DNA of 53,253 nucleotides from Gemmatimonadota bacterium (GTDB taxonomy: Bacteria > Gemmatimonadota > Gemmatimonadetes > Gemmatimonadales > Gemmatimonadaceae): contig QHVE01000065.1 of assembly GCA_003223455.1 (NCBI GenBank), forward strand, positions 42,228 to 95,480. Reading direction: 5' to 3'. Below, piece after piece: positions 20,103 to 28,611 of the stretch. Within the stretch, counting starts at the first letter, position 1, and every line of letters starts with the position of its first letter. A program made the translations under genes and the position numbers. Below the pieces are notes generated by a model. The model was not told the DNA's origin. It saw only the letters and a list, made by a program, of their open reading frames with translations, and did no database searches.

Positions 20103-20984
20103 ATGACACGATCAGAGAACGCACCAGCGCTGGTGATCGGAGCAACGGGCCGCACGGGCCGAGGCGTCGTCGCCGAGCTGCTGCGCGCCGGGCGTCCGGT
20201 GCGCGCGCTCGTGCGCGATCCTGCGACGTCCGGTCTTCGCGCCGACGTCGAGCTCGTGACCGGCGACCTGACCGACCCCGCGTCGATCGATCGCGCCGCC
20301 GAGGGCGCGCAGTCCGCGTTCCTCGTGTGGACGGCGCCGTTCGCGACCGCGCCTGCCGTCGTCGAGGCGCTCGCGCGCCGCGTCGAGCGAATCGTGCTCC
20401 TCTCGTCGCCGCATCAGACGCCGCATCCGTTCTTCCAGCAGCCCAACCGGCTCGCGGTGTTCCACGCGGAGCTCGATCGCATGGTCATCGAGTCGGGGCG
20501 CGAGTGGACGATCGTGCGGCCCGGGATGTTCGCGGCGAATGCCATCCTGTGGTGGGGGTCGCAGATCCAGTTGGGAGACGAGGTGCGCTGGCCGTATGGC
20601 GCAGTGGAGACGGCACCGATCGACGAGCGCGACATCGCCGCCGTCGCGGCGCGCGCACTGATCGACGGCGCGCACGTGGGACGCGACTACGTCGTCACCG
20701 GGCCGACGCCGCTGACGCAAGCCGAGCAGGTGCAGGCGATCGGCGACGTACTCGGACGTCGCCTCGTGTTTCACGAGCTCACCCCCGACGAGTTCCGCGC
20801 GGAGAATCCGGCATACGGGCCGGCGGCGAACATGCTGCTCGCCGCGTGGGCGGCGGCGGTGGGGGTGCCGGCGTATGTGACGTCTACTGTGGAGAAGATC
20901 ACGGGGACGCCAGCGCGGAGCTTCGCGGAGTGGTCGCGTAACAATGCCGAGGCATTCGACAGAGACGTGATCGCGCCGGCCTGA
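20103..20984 (+). CDS. NmrA-like NAD(P)-binding protein (atypical SDR)
   Basis: A 293-residue Rossmann protein starting with the dinucleotide-binding motif VIGATGRTGRGV (about residues 10-21), followed by RPVRALVRDP and VTGDLTDPAS. This is typical of the NmrA/HSCARG group of atypical short-chain dehydrogenases. These lack the full Tyr-x-x-x-Lys pair and are often redox sensors or NAD(P)H-dependent reductases. Further marks are IVLLSSPHQT, WTIVRPGMFAAN and APIDERDIAAVAARAL. It is monocistronic and faces kinase B, which is convergent 41 bases away. No regulator motif was seen. Confidence 0.88.
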   Translation: MTRSENAPALVIGATGRTGRGVVAELLRAGRPVRALVRDPATSGLRADVELVTGDLTDPASIDRAAEGAQSAFLVWTAPFATAPAVVEALARRVERIVLLSSPHQTPHPFFQQPNRLAVFHAELDRMVIESGREWTIVRPGMFAANAILWWGSQIQLGDEVRWPYGAVETAPIDERDIAAVAARALIDGAHVGRDYVVTGPTPLTQAEQVQAIGDVLGRRLVFHELTPDEFRAENPAYGPAANMLLAAWAAAVGVPAYVTSTVEKITGTPARSFAEWSRNNAEAFDRDVIAPA

Positions 20985-21025
20985 TCGAAGCGCACCCCAT
21001 CTCTTCACTGCCATCACACGTCGTC

Positions 21026-23848
21026 CTATCGCGCCGGTAGCTCGATCAGCACGATGTCGGAGTTCTCGCGCGTGTGCTCGAACACGATCCGCGTGCCGTC
21101 GCGCGAGACGTCGAAGCGCTGAAGCGACTCTCCCGGTGCGAGCGAAGTGAGCCGGCGCTTCGCTCCAGTAGCGAGGTCGAGCAGCCAGAAGTCCTGGTGG
21201 CGGAAGCCGCCGAGCTTGACGACGAGCCGCCTTCCATCGGGGAGGAACCGGTAGCTGTCGCCGACGCGATCGACCGTCAGCGACGGCACCGCGTACGGCC
21301 GACCGTCGGGCGTCACGGCCTTCACCGGCACGCTCCGCCCGCGCGGAGTGCCCGAGTACAGAATGAACGTGCCGTCCGGGGACCAGACGGGATTCGACGA
21401 GACGGAGTCCACGATCCGGATCGACGCACCGCCTTCCGCCGACAGCTTGTACACGCGGAGACCACGTCCCTCGCGCGCGGCGACGGTCAGCCAGCGGCCG
21501 TCGGGAGACCATGAAGCGGCGCCGCGCACGTCGAGCTGTTCGGCCACGACGCGTGCGCCCGTGCCATCGGGCGCAGTGCAATGCAGCGTGGACCGTCCGG
21601 CGCGGCGGACGGGAAAGCACACGCGCCTTCCATCGGGCGAGACGGCTGCTCCGTCGACGACGGCGCCGCGACTCGCGTTCCACAGCTCGCTCGCCTGCGC
21701 GCCGGACAGTCGCCAGAGACCATTCGCGCCGCCGCGCGACGCGAGATAGAACAGAGTCGAGTCCGACGCGAACCGCGGCGCCGCGGCATGCGCGGTCGGG
21801 AGTGCGAGGGGGCGCACGTCGCGCTCCGCGGCGACGTCGTTCGCGATGGGCACCGTGGAGAGTCTCGTGCTCGGATTGGACACGGCGGCGACGAGACGAC
21901 GCGGACCATCGGCTGTCGCGGCACTCGCCGCGACGGAGAGATAGTGCTCCACTCCGGTGCTCACGCGGCTCGCCACGCGATCCTCGAGGTCCATCGTGTA
22001 CAGCCACGGTCCGGAGCCGTCGTCCGCCGTCGCGGTGTAGACGAGCGTGCGGTCGTCGAGCAGCGCGGGATAGGCGACGCGCGAGTCGTGATGGGTGATG
22101 CGCTCCACCCTGCCGCCGACCGACGGAATCCGCCAGACGTCCATCTCGTCGGGTGGCAAGCCCGAGGTGAAATAGATGAATCGTCCGTCGGGCGACCAGG
22201 CGAGATGGTGGCAGTGCACACCGGGCTCCGCGATGAAGATGCGCCGCGCGTTCCGGCCGTCGCGGTCGGCGACGTAGATCGGATCGCCCGGCGTCGTCTC
22301 GTGATACGCCAGCCTCGAGCCGTCGGGCGACCACACCGCCATCACGGCGGTGCTCAGAAAGGGTCGGGATGATCCGCCGGTCGTGGGGATGAGCGACACA
22401 CTGGCCGGCGACCCGATCTCGGCGACGCGGATCCAGACATGCGCGCCATCGCCGGAGAACCCCACGTTGCGGACGTCCTCGTTCAACAGCTGTGGCAGGC
22501 GACCGCCAGTGAGATTCTCGAACCGCCCGCTTCCGACGGGTGAGACGAATGCGTCGAACACGGAGTCGCGGTCGGCGAGAAAGGCGGCGAGGCGTCCGTC
22601 CGCCGAGATGGCGGCGTCGACCTCCGAGCCGGGAAAGTCGGTGATGCGCTCGATGCGCGCCTCCTCCCAGCGCGCGCGCCACACGTCGGCAGGAGTGTCG
22701 GTGCGCCGACGGGCGATCATCGTCGCGGTGATGGCGACGCCGACGAGGGCGACGACGCCGGCGAGGATCCAGCGTCGCGATGCGCGCCAGGGCATGCGCG
22801 CGCCGCTCGCGGCGATCGACTCGAGCCGTCGCACGAGATCGTCCGCGCTCTGCCAGCGATCGGCGGGCCGCTTCTCGAGGCACTTCATCACGAGCTCGGC
22901 GAGCGGCGCGGGGACGTCGGGGCGCAACGTCGCAATGTCGACGGGCCGCTCGGAGCGATGCGCCGCGAGCACGCTATCGTGGTCGACGCCGATGAATGGC
23001 GGCCGACCGACGAGGAGCTCGTAGGCGAGCACGCCGACGGAGTAGATGTCGGATCGATGATCGATCGTCGGATCGCCGGTAATCTGCTCGGGCGACATGT
23101 ACGCCGGAGTGCCGACCGTGACCGACGTGACCGCGCCGGCGGCCGACGACTCGGCGGCCGAGCGTGCAATGCCGAAGTCGGAGACGAGGGCGTGTCGGCC
23201 GGCGAGCAGCACGTTGTCGGGCTTGACGTCGCGATGGACGACCCCGGCCTGGTGTGCGTGGGACAGTGCGTCGCACACGTCGCGCAGGAGCGGCACGACG
23301 TCGTGCACGGGGAGGGGTCCCTCGCGCGTGAGCCGATGCCGCAGCGAGGCGCCGGCCTCGTACGGCATCACGAAGTATCGCGAGCCGCCCGCCTCCCCCG
23401 AATCGAACAGCGGAACGATGTGCGGATGGTGGAGCTGCGCGACGATCCCGATCTCCAGCGCGAACCGGTCGGCGGCGAACGCCGAGTACAGCGCGGGATG
23501 GACGATCTTGACGGCGACGTCGCGGGCGTGCTTGAGGTCGTGCGCGAGGTAGACGGTGGCCATACCGCCGCGTCCGATCTCCCGCACGACGCGATAGCGC
23601 TCGGCGAGGACGTCGGGGAACGGCGCGAGCTCCTCGTCGAGCAGCGAGGCGAATCGCTCGGCGGCGGGGCGCTCGAGCAGGGTGATCTCGCGCTCGCACT
23701 CCTCGAGCAGTCGCTCCAGCTCGGCGCGACGCGCGGGGTCGCCGGCACTGAGCTCGGCGATGCGCACCGGCCGTTCGGCGGGCGGAACGTCCAGCAACTC
23801 ATCGACGATCGATGAGATCCTCGCCCAGTCGTCGGGGGCCCCGGTCAC
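21026..23848 (-). CDS. Kinase B: Ser/Thr kinase with PD40 propeller, paired with ECF sigma factor
   Basis: The start is set at GTG 23848, 23 bases after the sigma-factor stop; the longer open frame upstream is a shadow of that gene. About 940 residues. The N-terminal helical segment DDWARISSIVDELLDVPPAER is typical of kinases that sit next to ECF43-type sigma genes. The kinase domain (about 85-350) has IGRGGMATVYLAHD, VAVKIV, HRDVKPDN and DFG. A membrane helix (about 350-372, ILAGVVALVGVAITATMIA) leads to a PD40 propeller with many WSPDGR blades. It most likely senses an envelope signal and controls the co-transcribed sigma factor by phosphorylation, as proposed for this family. The domains look intact. 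Confidence 0.93.
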   Translation of the reverse strand: MTGAPDDWARISSIVDELLDVPPAERPVRIAELSAGDPARRAELERLLEECEREITLLERPAAERFASLLDEELAPFPDVLAERYRVVREIGRGGMATVYLAHDLKHARDVAVKIVHPALYSAFAADRFALEIGIVAQLHHPHIVPLFDSGEAGGSRYFVMPYEAGASLRHRLTREGPLPVHDVVPLLRDVCDALSHAHQAGVVHRDVKPDNVLLAGRHALVSDFGIARSAAESSAAGAVTSVTVGTPAYMSPEQITGDPTIDHRSDIYSVGVLAYELLVGRPPFIGVDHDSVLAAHRSERPVDIATLRPDVPAPLAELVMKCLEKRPADRWQSADDLVRRLESIAASGARMPWRASRRWILAGVVALVGVAITATMIARRRTDTPADVWRARWEEARIERITDFPGSEVDAAISADGRLAAFLADRDSVFDAFVSPVGSGRFENLTGGRLPQLLNEDVRNVGFSGDGAHVWIRVAEIGSPASVSLIPTTGGSSRPFLSTAVMAVWSPDGSRLAYHETTPGDPIYVADRDGRNARRIFIAEPGVHCHHLAWSPDGRFIYFTSGLPPDEMDVWRIPSVGGRVERITHHDSRVAYPALLDDRTLVYTATADDGSGPWLYTMDLEDRVASRVSTGVEHYLSVAASAATADGPRRLVAAVSNPSTRLSTVPIANDVAAERDVRPLALPTAHAAAPRFASDSTLFYLASRGGANGLWRLSGAQASELWNASRGAVVDGAAVSPDGRRVCFPVRRAGRSTLHCTAPDGTGARVVAEQLDVRGAASWSPDGRWLTVAAREGRGLRVYKLSAEGGASIRIVDSVSSNPVWSPDGTFILYSGTPRGRSVPVKAVTPDGRPYAVPSLTVDRVGDSYRFLPDGRRLVVKLGGFRHQDFWLLDLATGAKRRLTSLAPGESLQRFDVSRDGTRIVFEHTRENSDIVLIELPAR

Positions 23849-23871
23849 GATGATCGCGCCGCGCGCCGCGG

Positions 23872-24387
23872 TCAGGAGGCGAGGGCGCGCCGGAGCAGCA
23901 CGCGCGCTTTCACCCAGTCGCGCTGCACCGTGCGCACGGTGATCCCCAGCGCCTCTGCCGTCTCGGGCTCGGTGAGGCCACCGAAGAAGCGGCACTCCAC
24001 CACATGGGCGAGCCGGGGCTCGAAGGCGCTGAGCCGATGCAGCGCGTCGTCGAGCTCGAGCAGCGCGTCCGGCTCCTCGTCGACGGCGAGATGCACGTCG
24101 TCGAGCGTGACGCGGTGCCGAACGCCGCCACGCTTGAGCGTGACGCGCTCTCGCGCGCGATCGACGAGGACGTGGCGCATCGCGAGCGACGCGACGGCGA
24201 GGAAGTGTGACCGATCGTACGAACCGGTCCCCGGCTGCTCGGCGAGCCTGAGATAGGCCTCGTTGACGAGCGCCGTCGTCGAGAGCGTGCCCGCCGGACC
24301 GCGTGCGGCGAGCCGGCGATGCGCGATGGCGCGCAGCTCGTGATAGGCGAGCGCGACGAGCCCGTCGATCGACTCGAATCGGGGCAC
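23872..24387 (-). CDS. ECF-type RNA polymerase sigma factor (ECF43-like)
   Basis: A 171-residue sigma factor starting at GTG 24387; an in-frame stop 30 bases upstream excludes a longer start. Region 2 is LVALAYHELRAIAHRRLA through TALVNEAYLRL, DRSHFLAVASLAMRHVLVDRAR. A linker and region 4 follow (LDDALHRLSAFEPRLAHVVECRFF then ETAEALGITVRTVQRDWVKAR, the helix-turn-helix). This resembles the TIGR02999/ECF43 group, which is usually encoded beside a Ser/Thr kinase rather than an anti-sigma factor. It forms an operon with kinase B. Its target promoters are unknown. Confidence 0.93.
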   Translation of the reverse strand: MPRFESIDGLVALAYHELRAIAHRRLAARGPAGTLSTTALVNEAYLRLAEQPGTGSYDRSHFLAVASLAMRHVLVDRARERVTLKRGGVRHRVTLDDVHLAVDEEPDALLELDDALHRLSAFEPRLAHVVECRFFGGLTEPETAEALGITVRTVQRDWVKARVLLRRALAS

Positions 24388-24525
24388 GATGTCGTGATTC
24401 GAAGCGGTTTCCCGTTAATCCGGACGAGGGGCCACGTCACCCCATCGGCCGATCCAACATACGGCTTTGCCGGTCGGCCGGACAGCAGAGGGCGCCTCAA
24501 CTCACCCACAGTCTCCGGAGGCTCC
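24388..24525. promoter_or_regulatory. Divergent promoter region between sigma factor and cupin gene
   Basis: These 138 bases separate two divergent genes. They include the palindrome ATCGGCCGAT (24444-24453) and an inverted repeat CGGCCGA (24446-24452) / TCGGCCG (24474-24480). The palindromic site could be an operator or the ECF recognition element. No standard -35/-10 pair was identified with confidence. Confidence 0.35.
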
Positions 24526-25080
24526 ATGTCGTTCCGCAGCCGAGGTTTCGATGCACTTCTGCTCCTCACCGTCGCCGGCGCGTGCAGCGACGCGAAGGAA
24601 TCGGTCAGCACGTCGTCGTCCGGGACGATCGCGCCCACGTCGCCGATGCTCGCCACCGTTCCCGCCGTCTCCACCTCGACCCCGCTCGGTCGCGCCACCT
24701 TCGTCGACCCGAAGGACCCGGTGCTCATGGTGAAGCGCATCACGGGCGACTTTCACGTCGAGGTGAAGGCCAAACCGGCGCTCGACGTCGCCATGCAGTC
24801 GATCGCATTTCCCGCCGGCGCGCAGAGCACGTGGCACAAGCACCCCGGGCCCGTGTTCATCATCGTCGCCGAGGGGACGATGACGTTCTACGAGGGCGAC
24901 GATCCGACCTGCACGCCAGTCGTGAAGTCGAAGGGACAGGGATTCCTCGACGAGGGCGAGCACGCCCACATCGCGCGCAACGAGAGCGGCGCGCCGGCGC
25001 AGACGGTGGTGACGTATCTGGTGCCGCAGGGGGCCGCGCTGCGGATCGACCAGCCGCGGCCGGGAAACTGTCCGTTCTAA
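24526..25080 (+). CDS. Cupin-domain lipoprotein
   Basis: A 184-residue protein. Start ATG 24526 follows GGAGG by a short spacer and opens a lipoprotein signal (LLLLTVAGAC, Cys about residue 19); the open frame begins earlier without features. The body is a single cupin barrel. Motif 1 is WHKHPGPVFIIVAEGTMTFYEGDD (H-x-H and Glu positions) and motif 2 is LDEGEHAHIARNES. It probably holds a divalent metal. Function is not readable: secreted cupins include sensors, dioxygenases and binding proteins. It is divergent from the ECF sigma factor and might be its target. Confidence 0.85.
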   Translation: MSFRSRGFDALLLLTVAGACSDAKESVSTSSSGTIAPTSPMLATVPAVSTSTPLGRATFVDPKDPVLMVKRITGDFHVEVKAKPALDVAMQSIAFPAGAQSTWHKHPGPVFIIVAEGTMTFYEGDDPTCTPVVKSKGQGFLDEGEHAHIARNESGAPAQTVVTYLVPQGAALRIDQPRPGNCPF

Positions 25081-25267
25081 GATCAACTACGGAACGCGGA
25101 AACAACGGATGACGCGGGAAGTGCCGGATCTAAAACCGCAACAGATCGACGCGGAGGACGCGGAGGTAGTGCGAGCACGCGGAAAACGGCTCTCGGCGTC
25201 GAAATGCCTGCGGCCGATCACCACTCCTCTCCATCCACACCATCGAAGTCTTTGATGATCCGGCGGA

Positions 25268-25334
25268 CGGATCCCCGCGCCGGGCTCCGCGCCTCCGCGG
25301 GATCCCTCGACTCGCTTCGCTCGCTCGGGATGAC
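25268..25334. repeat. REP-like palindromic repeat
   Basis: The 269-base gap after the cupin gene contains GATCCCTCGACTCGCTTCG followed by CTCGCTCGGGATGAC (25301-25334). This is the inverse of the element at 50450-50484. An adjoining hairpin GGATCCCCGCG / CGCGGGATCC (25268-25306) has one bulged C. The elements resemble the short repetitive extragenic palindromes found between convergent genes. Nothing else recognisable lies in the gap. Confidence 0.55.
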
Positions 25335-25349
25335 GGCGTGGCGTCGTAG

Positions 25350-26852
25350 TTACGTCGTCGCCGCGCGCTGGATCGCGTCTGCGTCGAACTTGAGGCCAAG
25401 CTCGCTCTTCCTGAGCGACGTCGCACCGACCATCACGGCGCAGATGCCGCCATGCTGGGCGACGTTCACCACCTGCTGCTGCGACGCGCGCGCCATCAGC
25501 GCCACGCCGTAGCGGCTCGGCGCCAACCCCATCACGACGTAGAACGGCTCGAGCTCGACCTGACCGTCGGCGTCGAGCACGTGGAACGACTGCACCGGAA
25601 TGGGCGCCGCCTGCTGGAGCACGTAGCGCGACTCGGTGTCGCCGAGCGCGCGGTCGAGCGCCGATTCCCACGCGCTCTGCTCGACGGTGTGGCCGACGAC
25701 GACGCCGTCGCCTCCATATGAGCGGTTCGGCTTGAGCACGAGCGCGTCGCGCTCGCGGCGCGCCCACTCGGGGAGGTCGATGCGCTCGCCGTGCGGCGAG
25801 TTGGTGAACCGCGCCGAGAGGAGCCGTGTCCAGAGGACGTGCCGGCGCATCACCTGGCGTTCCTCCACTGTGAACAGGCGCTCGGCGAGCACGGGATCGG
25901 TGAACAGCTCGAAGATGCTCTTCTGGTCGAGCTCCGCGCTGATCGACGAGACGACGCGGTTCTGGCGGAACAGGGTGCGCATCGGGCCGACGTCCACGCC
26001 CTCGGCGGCGTACGCCAGGAGGTCGAGGACGCCCGCGTCGCGGTAGACGACGTCGACGCGTGTGTCGCCGTAGAATACCTCGTCGCCCCTCTGACGGAGC
26101 TCGCTCGGGTCGGCGTGCAGCACGGACAGGCCATGATTGTCCCTGCACCAGCGCGCGACGGCGTCGGGCTCGTCGGGGCCCTCGGCGGCGAACTTGGGAT
26201 CGACGAGCACGATCTGCCCACCGGGCCGGCCGAGCACCTCCAGATGCTCGATCAGATCCTGGAGCAGCAAGTCGCGCATGTCGGGGGGAAGCTGGAGCCG
26301 GATCCCCGGATCCTGCTCGAGCAGACGAGGCACGACGAGCTCGGCGAGGATGCCGACGGCGGTGGCGGCCATGTGGAGGCCGCCAATCCCGCTCAGGTTG
26401 GGCTCCATGAACTTGATGGTGTCCTTCCACATCGCCGACGCGTAATCCACGACCGCGTCGAGCCGGCCGAACACCGGGTTCGTCTCGCGGTGGGCCGGCG
26501 TCCAGCACTCGCGCAGCCACTCCTCCTCGACCGGGCCGACACGGAGGACGTCGCGCACCTCCGGTACCTCGAAGTACATGTCGGGCAGCCGCTTCGTGCA
26601 CTCGAGGATCGTCTGCGAGACGTAATGCGTGTACGCGAGCTGGTCGTTCCGCATCGTGAGCGGACACGGAAGGAGCTGGACGGTCTCGGCGACGCCCTCG
26701 CGGTCGTAGGAGAGATGGCGATCCGTGGCCATCCTTCGGATGGCGCGCATCAGATCGACGAGCGCCGCCGGCGGCACGCGATCGAGCGCGGTCTGCACGC
26801 GCGTGGCGAGCCGCTGGCCCATGAGGCCGACTTCTTCGGCGGGAGAGTGCAT
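25350..26852 (-). CDS. ATP-grasp-fold protein (circularly permuted / glutathionylspermidine-synthase-like)
   Basis: A 500-residue protein. The C-terminal third holds an ATP-grasp signature: LKPNRSYGGDGVVVGHT (phosphate loop and Lys), YVLQQAAPIP, and acidic metal ligands in QVELEPFYVV. The N-terminal two thirds contain EPNLSGIGG and a Rossmann-like stretch (QIVLVDPKFAAEG, YGDTRVDVVYRD). This order, with the nucleotide-binding part last, fits the circularly permuted ATP-grasp families. Such enzymes join a carboxylate to an amine or thiol using ATP. The substrate is unknown. It is divergent from the M32 peptidase over an 88-base gap. A promoter-plus-start fossil of the same gene lies at 5959-6073. 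Confidence 0.7.
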   Translation of the reverse strand: MHSPAEEVGLMGQRLATRVQTALDRVPPAALVDLMRAIRRMATDRHLSYDREGVAETVQLLPCPLTMRNDQLAYTHYVSQTILECTKRLPDMYFEVPEVRDVLRVGPVEEEWLRECWTPAHRETNPVFGRLDAVVDYASAMWKDTIKFMEPNLSGIGGLHMAATAVGILAELVVPRLLEQDPGIRLQLPPDMRDLLLQDLIEHLEVLGRPGGQIVLVDPKFAAEGPDEPDAVARWCRDNHGLSVLHADPSELRQRGDEVFYGDTRVDVVYRDAGVLDLLAYAAEGVDVGPMRTLFRQNRVVSSISAELDQKSIFELFTDPVLAERLFTVEERQVMRRHVLWTRLLSARFTNSPHGERIDLPEWARRERDALVLKPNRSYGGDGVVVGHTVEQSAWESALDRALGDTESRYVLQQAAPIPVQSFHVLDADGQVELEPFYVVMGLAPSRYGVALMARASQQQVVNVAQHGGICAVMVGATSLRKSELGLKFDADAIQRAATT

Positions 26853-26888
26853 GTGCGCGGGTGCGTGTAAGGGGGTGGTCCTCGCGCT

Positions 26889-26916
26889 ATTCTACGGCGC
26901 GAGCAGGGACCTGCAA
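26889..26916 (-). promoter_or_regulatory. Sigma-70-type promoter TTGCAG-N16-TAGAAT
   Basis: On the minus strand TTGCAG and TAGAAT are separated by 16 bases and lie 36 bases before the ATP-grasp start codon. Both boxes and the spacing recur in the fossil copy at 6046-6073, although the spacer differs. That is unusual comparative support from within one window. Confidence 0.7.
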
Positions 26917-26940
26917 CCGAGGCCGAGTGTTCGAAAGCAC

Positions 26941-28440
26941 ATGAATGCCGAGCAAGCCTACGAGACGATGATCGCGCTGTCGCGCGAGGAGACGCTCCTC
27001 GCGTCGTGTCTCGATCTGCTGGAGTGGGACGAGGAAGTGAGCATGCCGCGCGACGGGGTGGAGCACCGCGCCGAGCAGCGCGCGCTGCTCGCCGGACTCG
27101 TGCACGACCGCGAGACGGACCCGCGGTACGAGGAGCTGCTCGCCGCCGTGGAAGGCTCGGCGCTGGTGAGCGATCCGGAGAGTGCCGCAGCGGTGAACGT
27201 GCGCGAGATCCGGCGCTCGTTCAAGAAGGAGCGCCGGATGCCGCGCGCGCTGGTCGAGGAATGGGCGCGCGTCACCTCGATCGCACAGCAGACGTGGGCC
27301 GAGTCGCGGCGCAACGACGACTATGCATCGTTCGCTCCCTGGCTCGAGCAGATCTTTGCCCTGGCGCGCGAGCGCGCGGATGCGGTCGGATACGAGGGCA
27401 CGCGCTACGACGCGCTGCTCGACGACTTCGAGCCCGGGATGACGACGGAGCGGCTCGTGGACGTGTTGTCGAACCTCCAGCAGCGGCTCGTGCCGCTCGT
27501 CGCTTCGTTTCGTGACACGCCCGCGTCATCCGAGATGCTCGAGCGCGACTTTCCGCTCGAGCGGCAGAAGCTGTTCGTCGAGTCAGCGGCAGCGGCGCTC
27601 GGCTTCGATCCACGGGGCGGGCGGCTCGACGTCAGTCAGCATCCGTTCTGCTCGGCCATCGGTCCGGGCGACGTCCGCATCGCGCTGCGCTATCACCCGC
27701 GCGACTTCGGGCAGGGCTTCTTCGCGCTGATGCACGAGCTCGGGCATGCGCTGTACGATCAGGGGCTCGACCGCGCGTTCTACGGGACGCCGATGGGCGA
27801 TGCGGCGTCGCTCGGCGTGCACGAGTCGCAGTCGCGGCTGTGGGAGAACCACGTGGGGCGAAGCGAGGGGTTCTGGCGACACTTCTACCCGCCGCTCTGC
27901 GACGCATTCCCCGAGGCGCTGAACGACGTGTCGCTCGACGCGTTCCGCCGCGCGATGAACCACGTCGCGCCCGGCCCGATCCGGGTGAACGCCGACGAGG
28001 TGACGTACGACCTGCACATCACGATCCGGTTCGAGCTGGAGCTCGCATTGCTCTCGGGCGACCTGCGCGCGGCGGAGCTGCCGGGTGCGTGGAACGAGCT
28101 GTACGAGCGACACCTCGGCGTGCGTCCGCGGAACGATCGCGAGGGATGCCTGCAGGACATCCATTGGTCCGAGGGCCTGATCGGATACTTCCCGACGTAT
28201 TCGCTCGGCAACGTGTACGCGGCGCAGCTGTTCGCCGCGGCGGAGCGCGCGGTCGGTCCGCTGGAGGAATCGTTCGCGCGGGGAGAGTTCGCACCGCTGC
28301 GCGAGTGGCTGCGCGAGCACGTACATCGGCACGGGATGCGGTGGCCGGTGCCCGAGCTGATCGCGCGCGCGACGGGCGAGGGGCCGGACGCGTCGTACCT
28401 CGTGGAGAGTCTCACACGGCGGTATCGCGACGGTCATTGA
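26941..28440 (+). CDS. M32-family (thermostable-type) carboxypeptidase
   Basis: A 499-residue zinc metallocarboxypeptidase that trims C-terminal residues from peptides. The family marks are complete: HELGH zinc site (about 265-269, HELGHALYDQG), HESQSRLWENHV, and DIHWSEGLIGYFPTYSLGN near the end, all in the usual order. The length fits the family. The start is ATG 26941, since the first helix (AYETMIALSREETLLASCLDLL) matches the family N-terminus; the upstream open frame overlaps the divergent promoter. It is expected in the cytoplasm, as no signal peptide is seen. Confidence 0.96.
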   Translation: MNAEQAYETMIALSREETLLASCLDLLEWDEEVSMPRDGVEHRAEQRALLAGLVHDRETDPRYEELLAAVEGSALVSDPESAAAVNVREIRRSFKKERRMPRALVEEWARVTSIAQQTWAESRRNDDYASFAPWLEQIFALARERADAVGYEGTRYDALLDDFEPGMTTERLVDVLSNLQQRLVPLVASFRDTPASSEMLERDFPLERQKLFVESAAAALGFDPRGGRLDVSQHPFCSAIGPGDVRIALRYHPRDFGQGFFALMHELGHALYDQGLDRAFYGTPMGDAASLGVHESQSRLWENHVGRSEGFWRHFYPPLCDAFPEALNDVSLDAFRRAMNHVAPGPIRVNADEVTYDLHITIRFELELALLSGDLRAAELPGAWNELYERHLGVRPRNDREGCLQDIHWSEGLIGYFPTYSLGNVYAAQLFAAAERAVGPLEESFARGEFAPLREWLREHVHRHGMRWPVPELIARATGEGPDASYLVESLTRRYRDGH

Positions 28441-28611
28441 ATCGTTGCGCACGACCGCCACTGCTGAGCTGGCGTCGTTTTCCAGTGAGCACTATCGTCG
28501 CGTCCCTCGGATGTCGCCCGACGCGGGACGTCACCGGGCTCAAAGCCGCCCACGCAGGGCTGGCGGCATCGTGCCCCGATTGGTGGGCCGAGACGATCCA
28601 GAGGTAACACC

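Noticed and set aside
23849-23995. N-terminal extension of kinase B
   Set aside because: It overlaps the sigma-factor gene and reads as its shadow.
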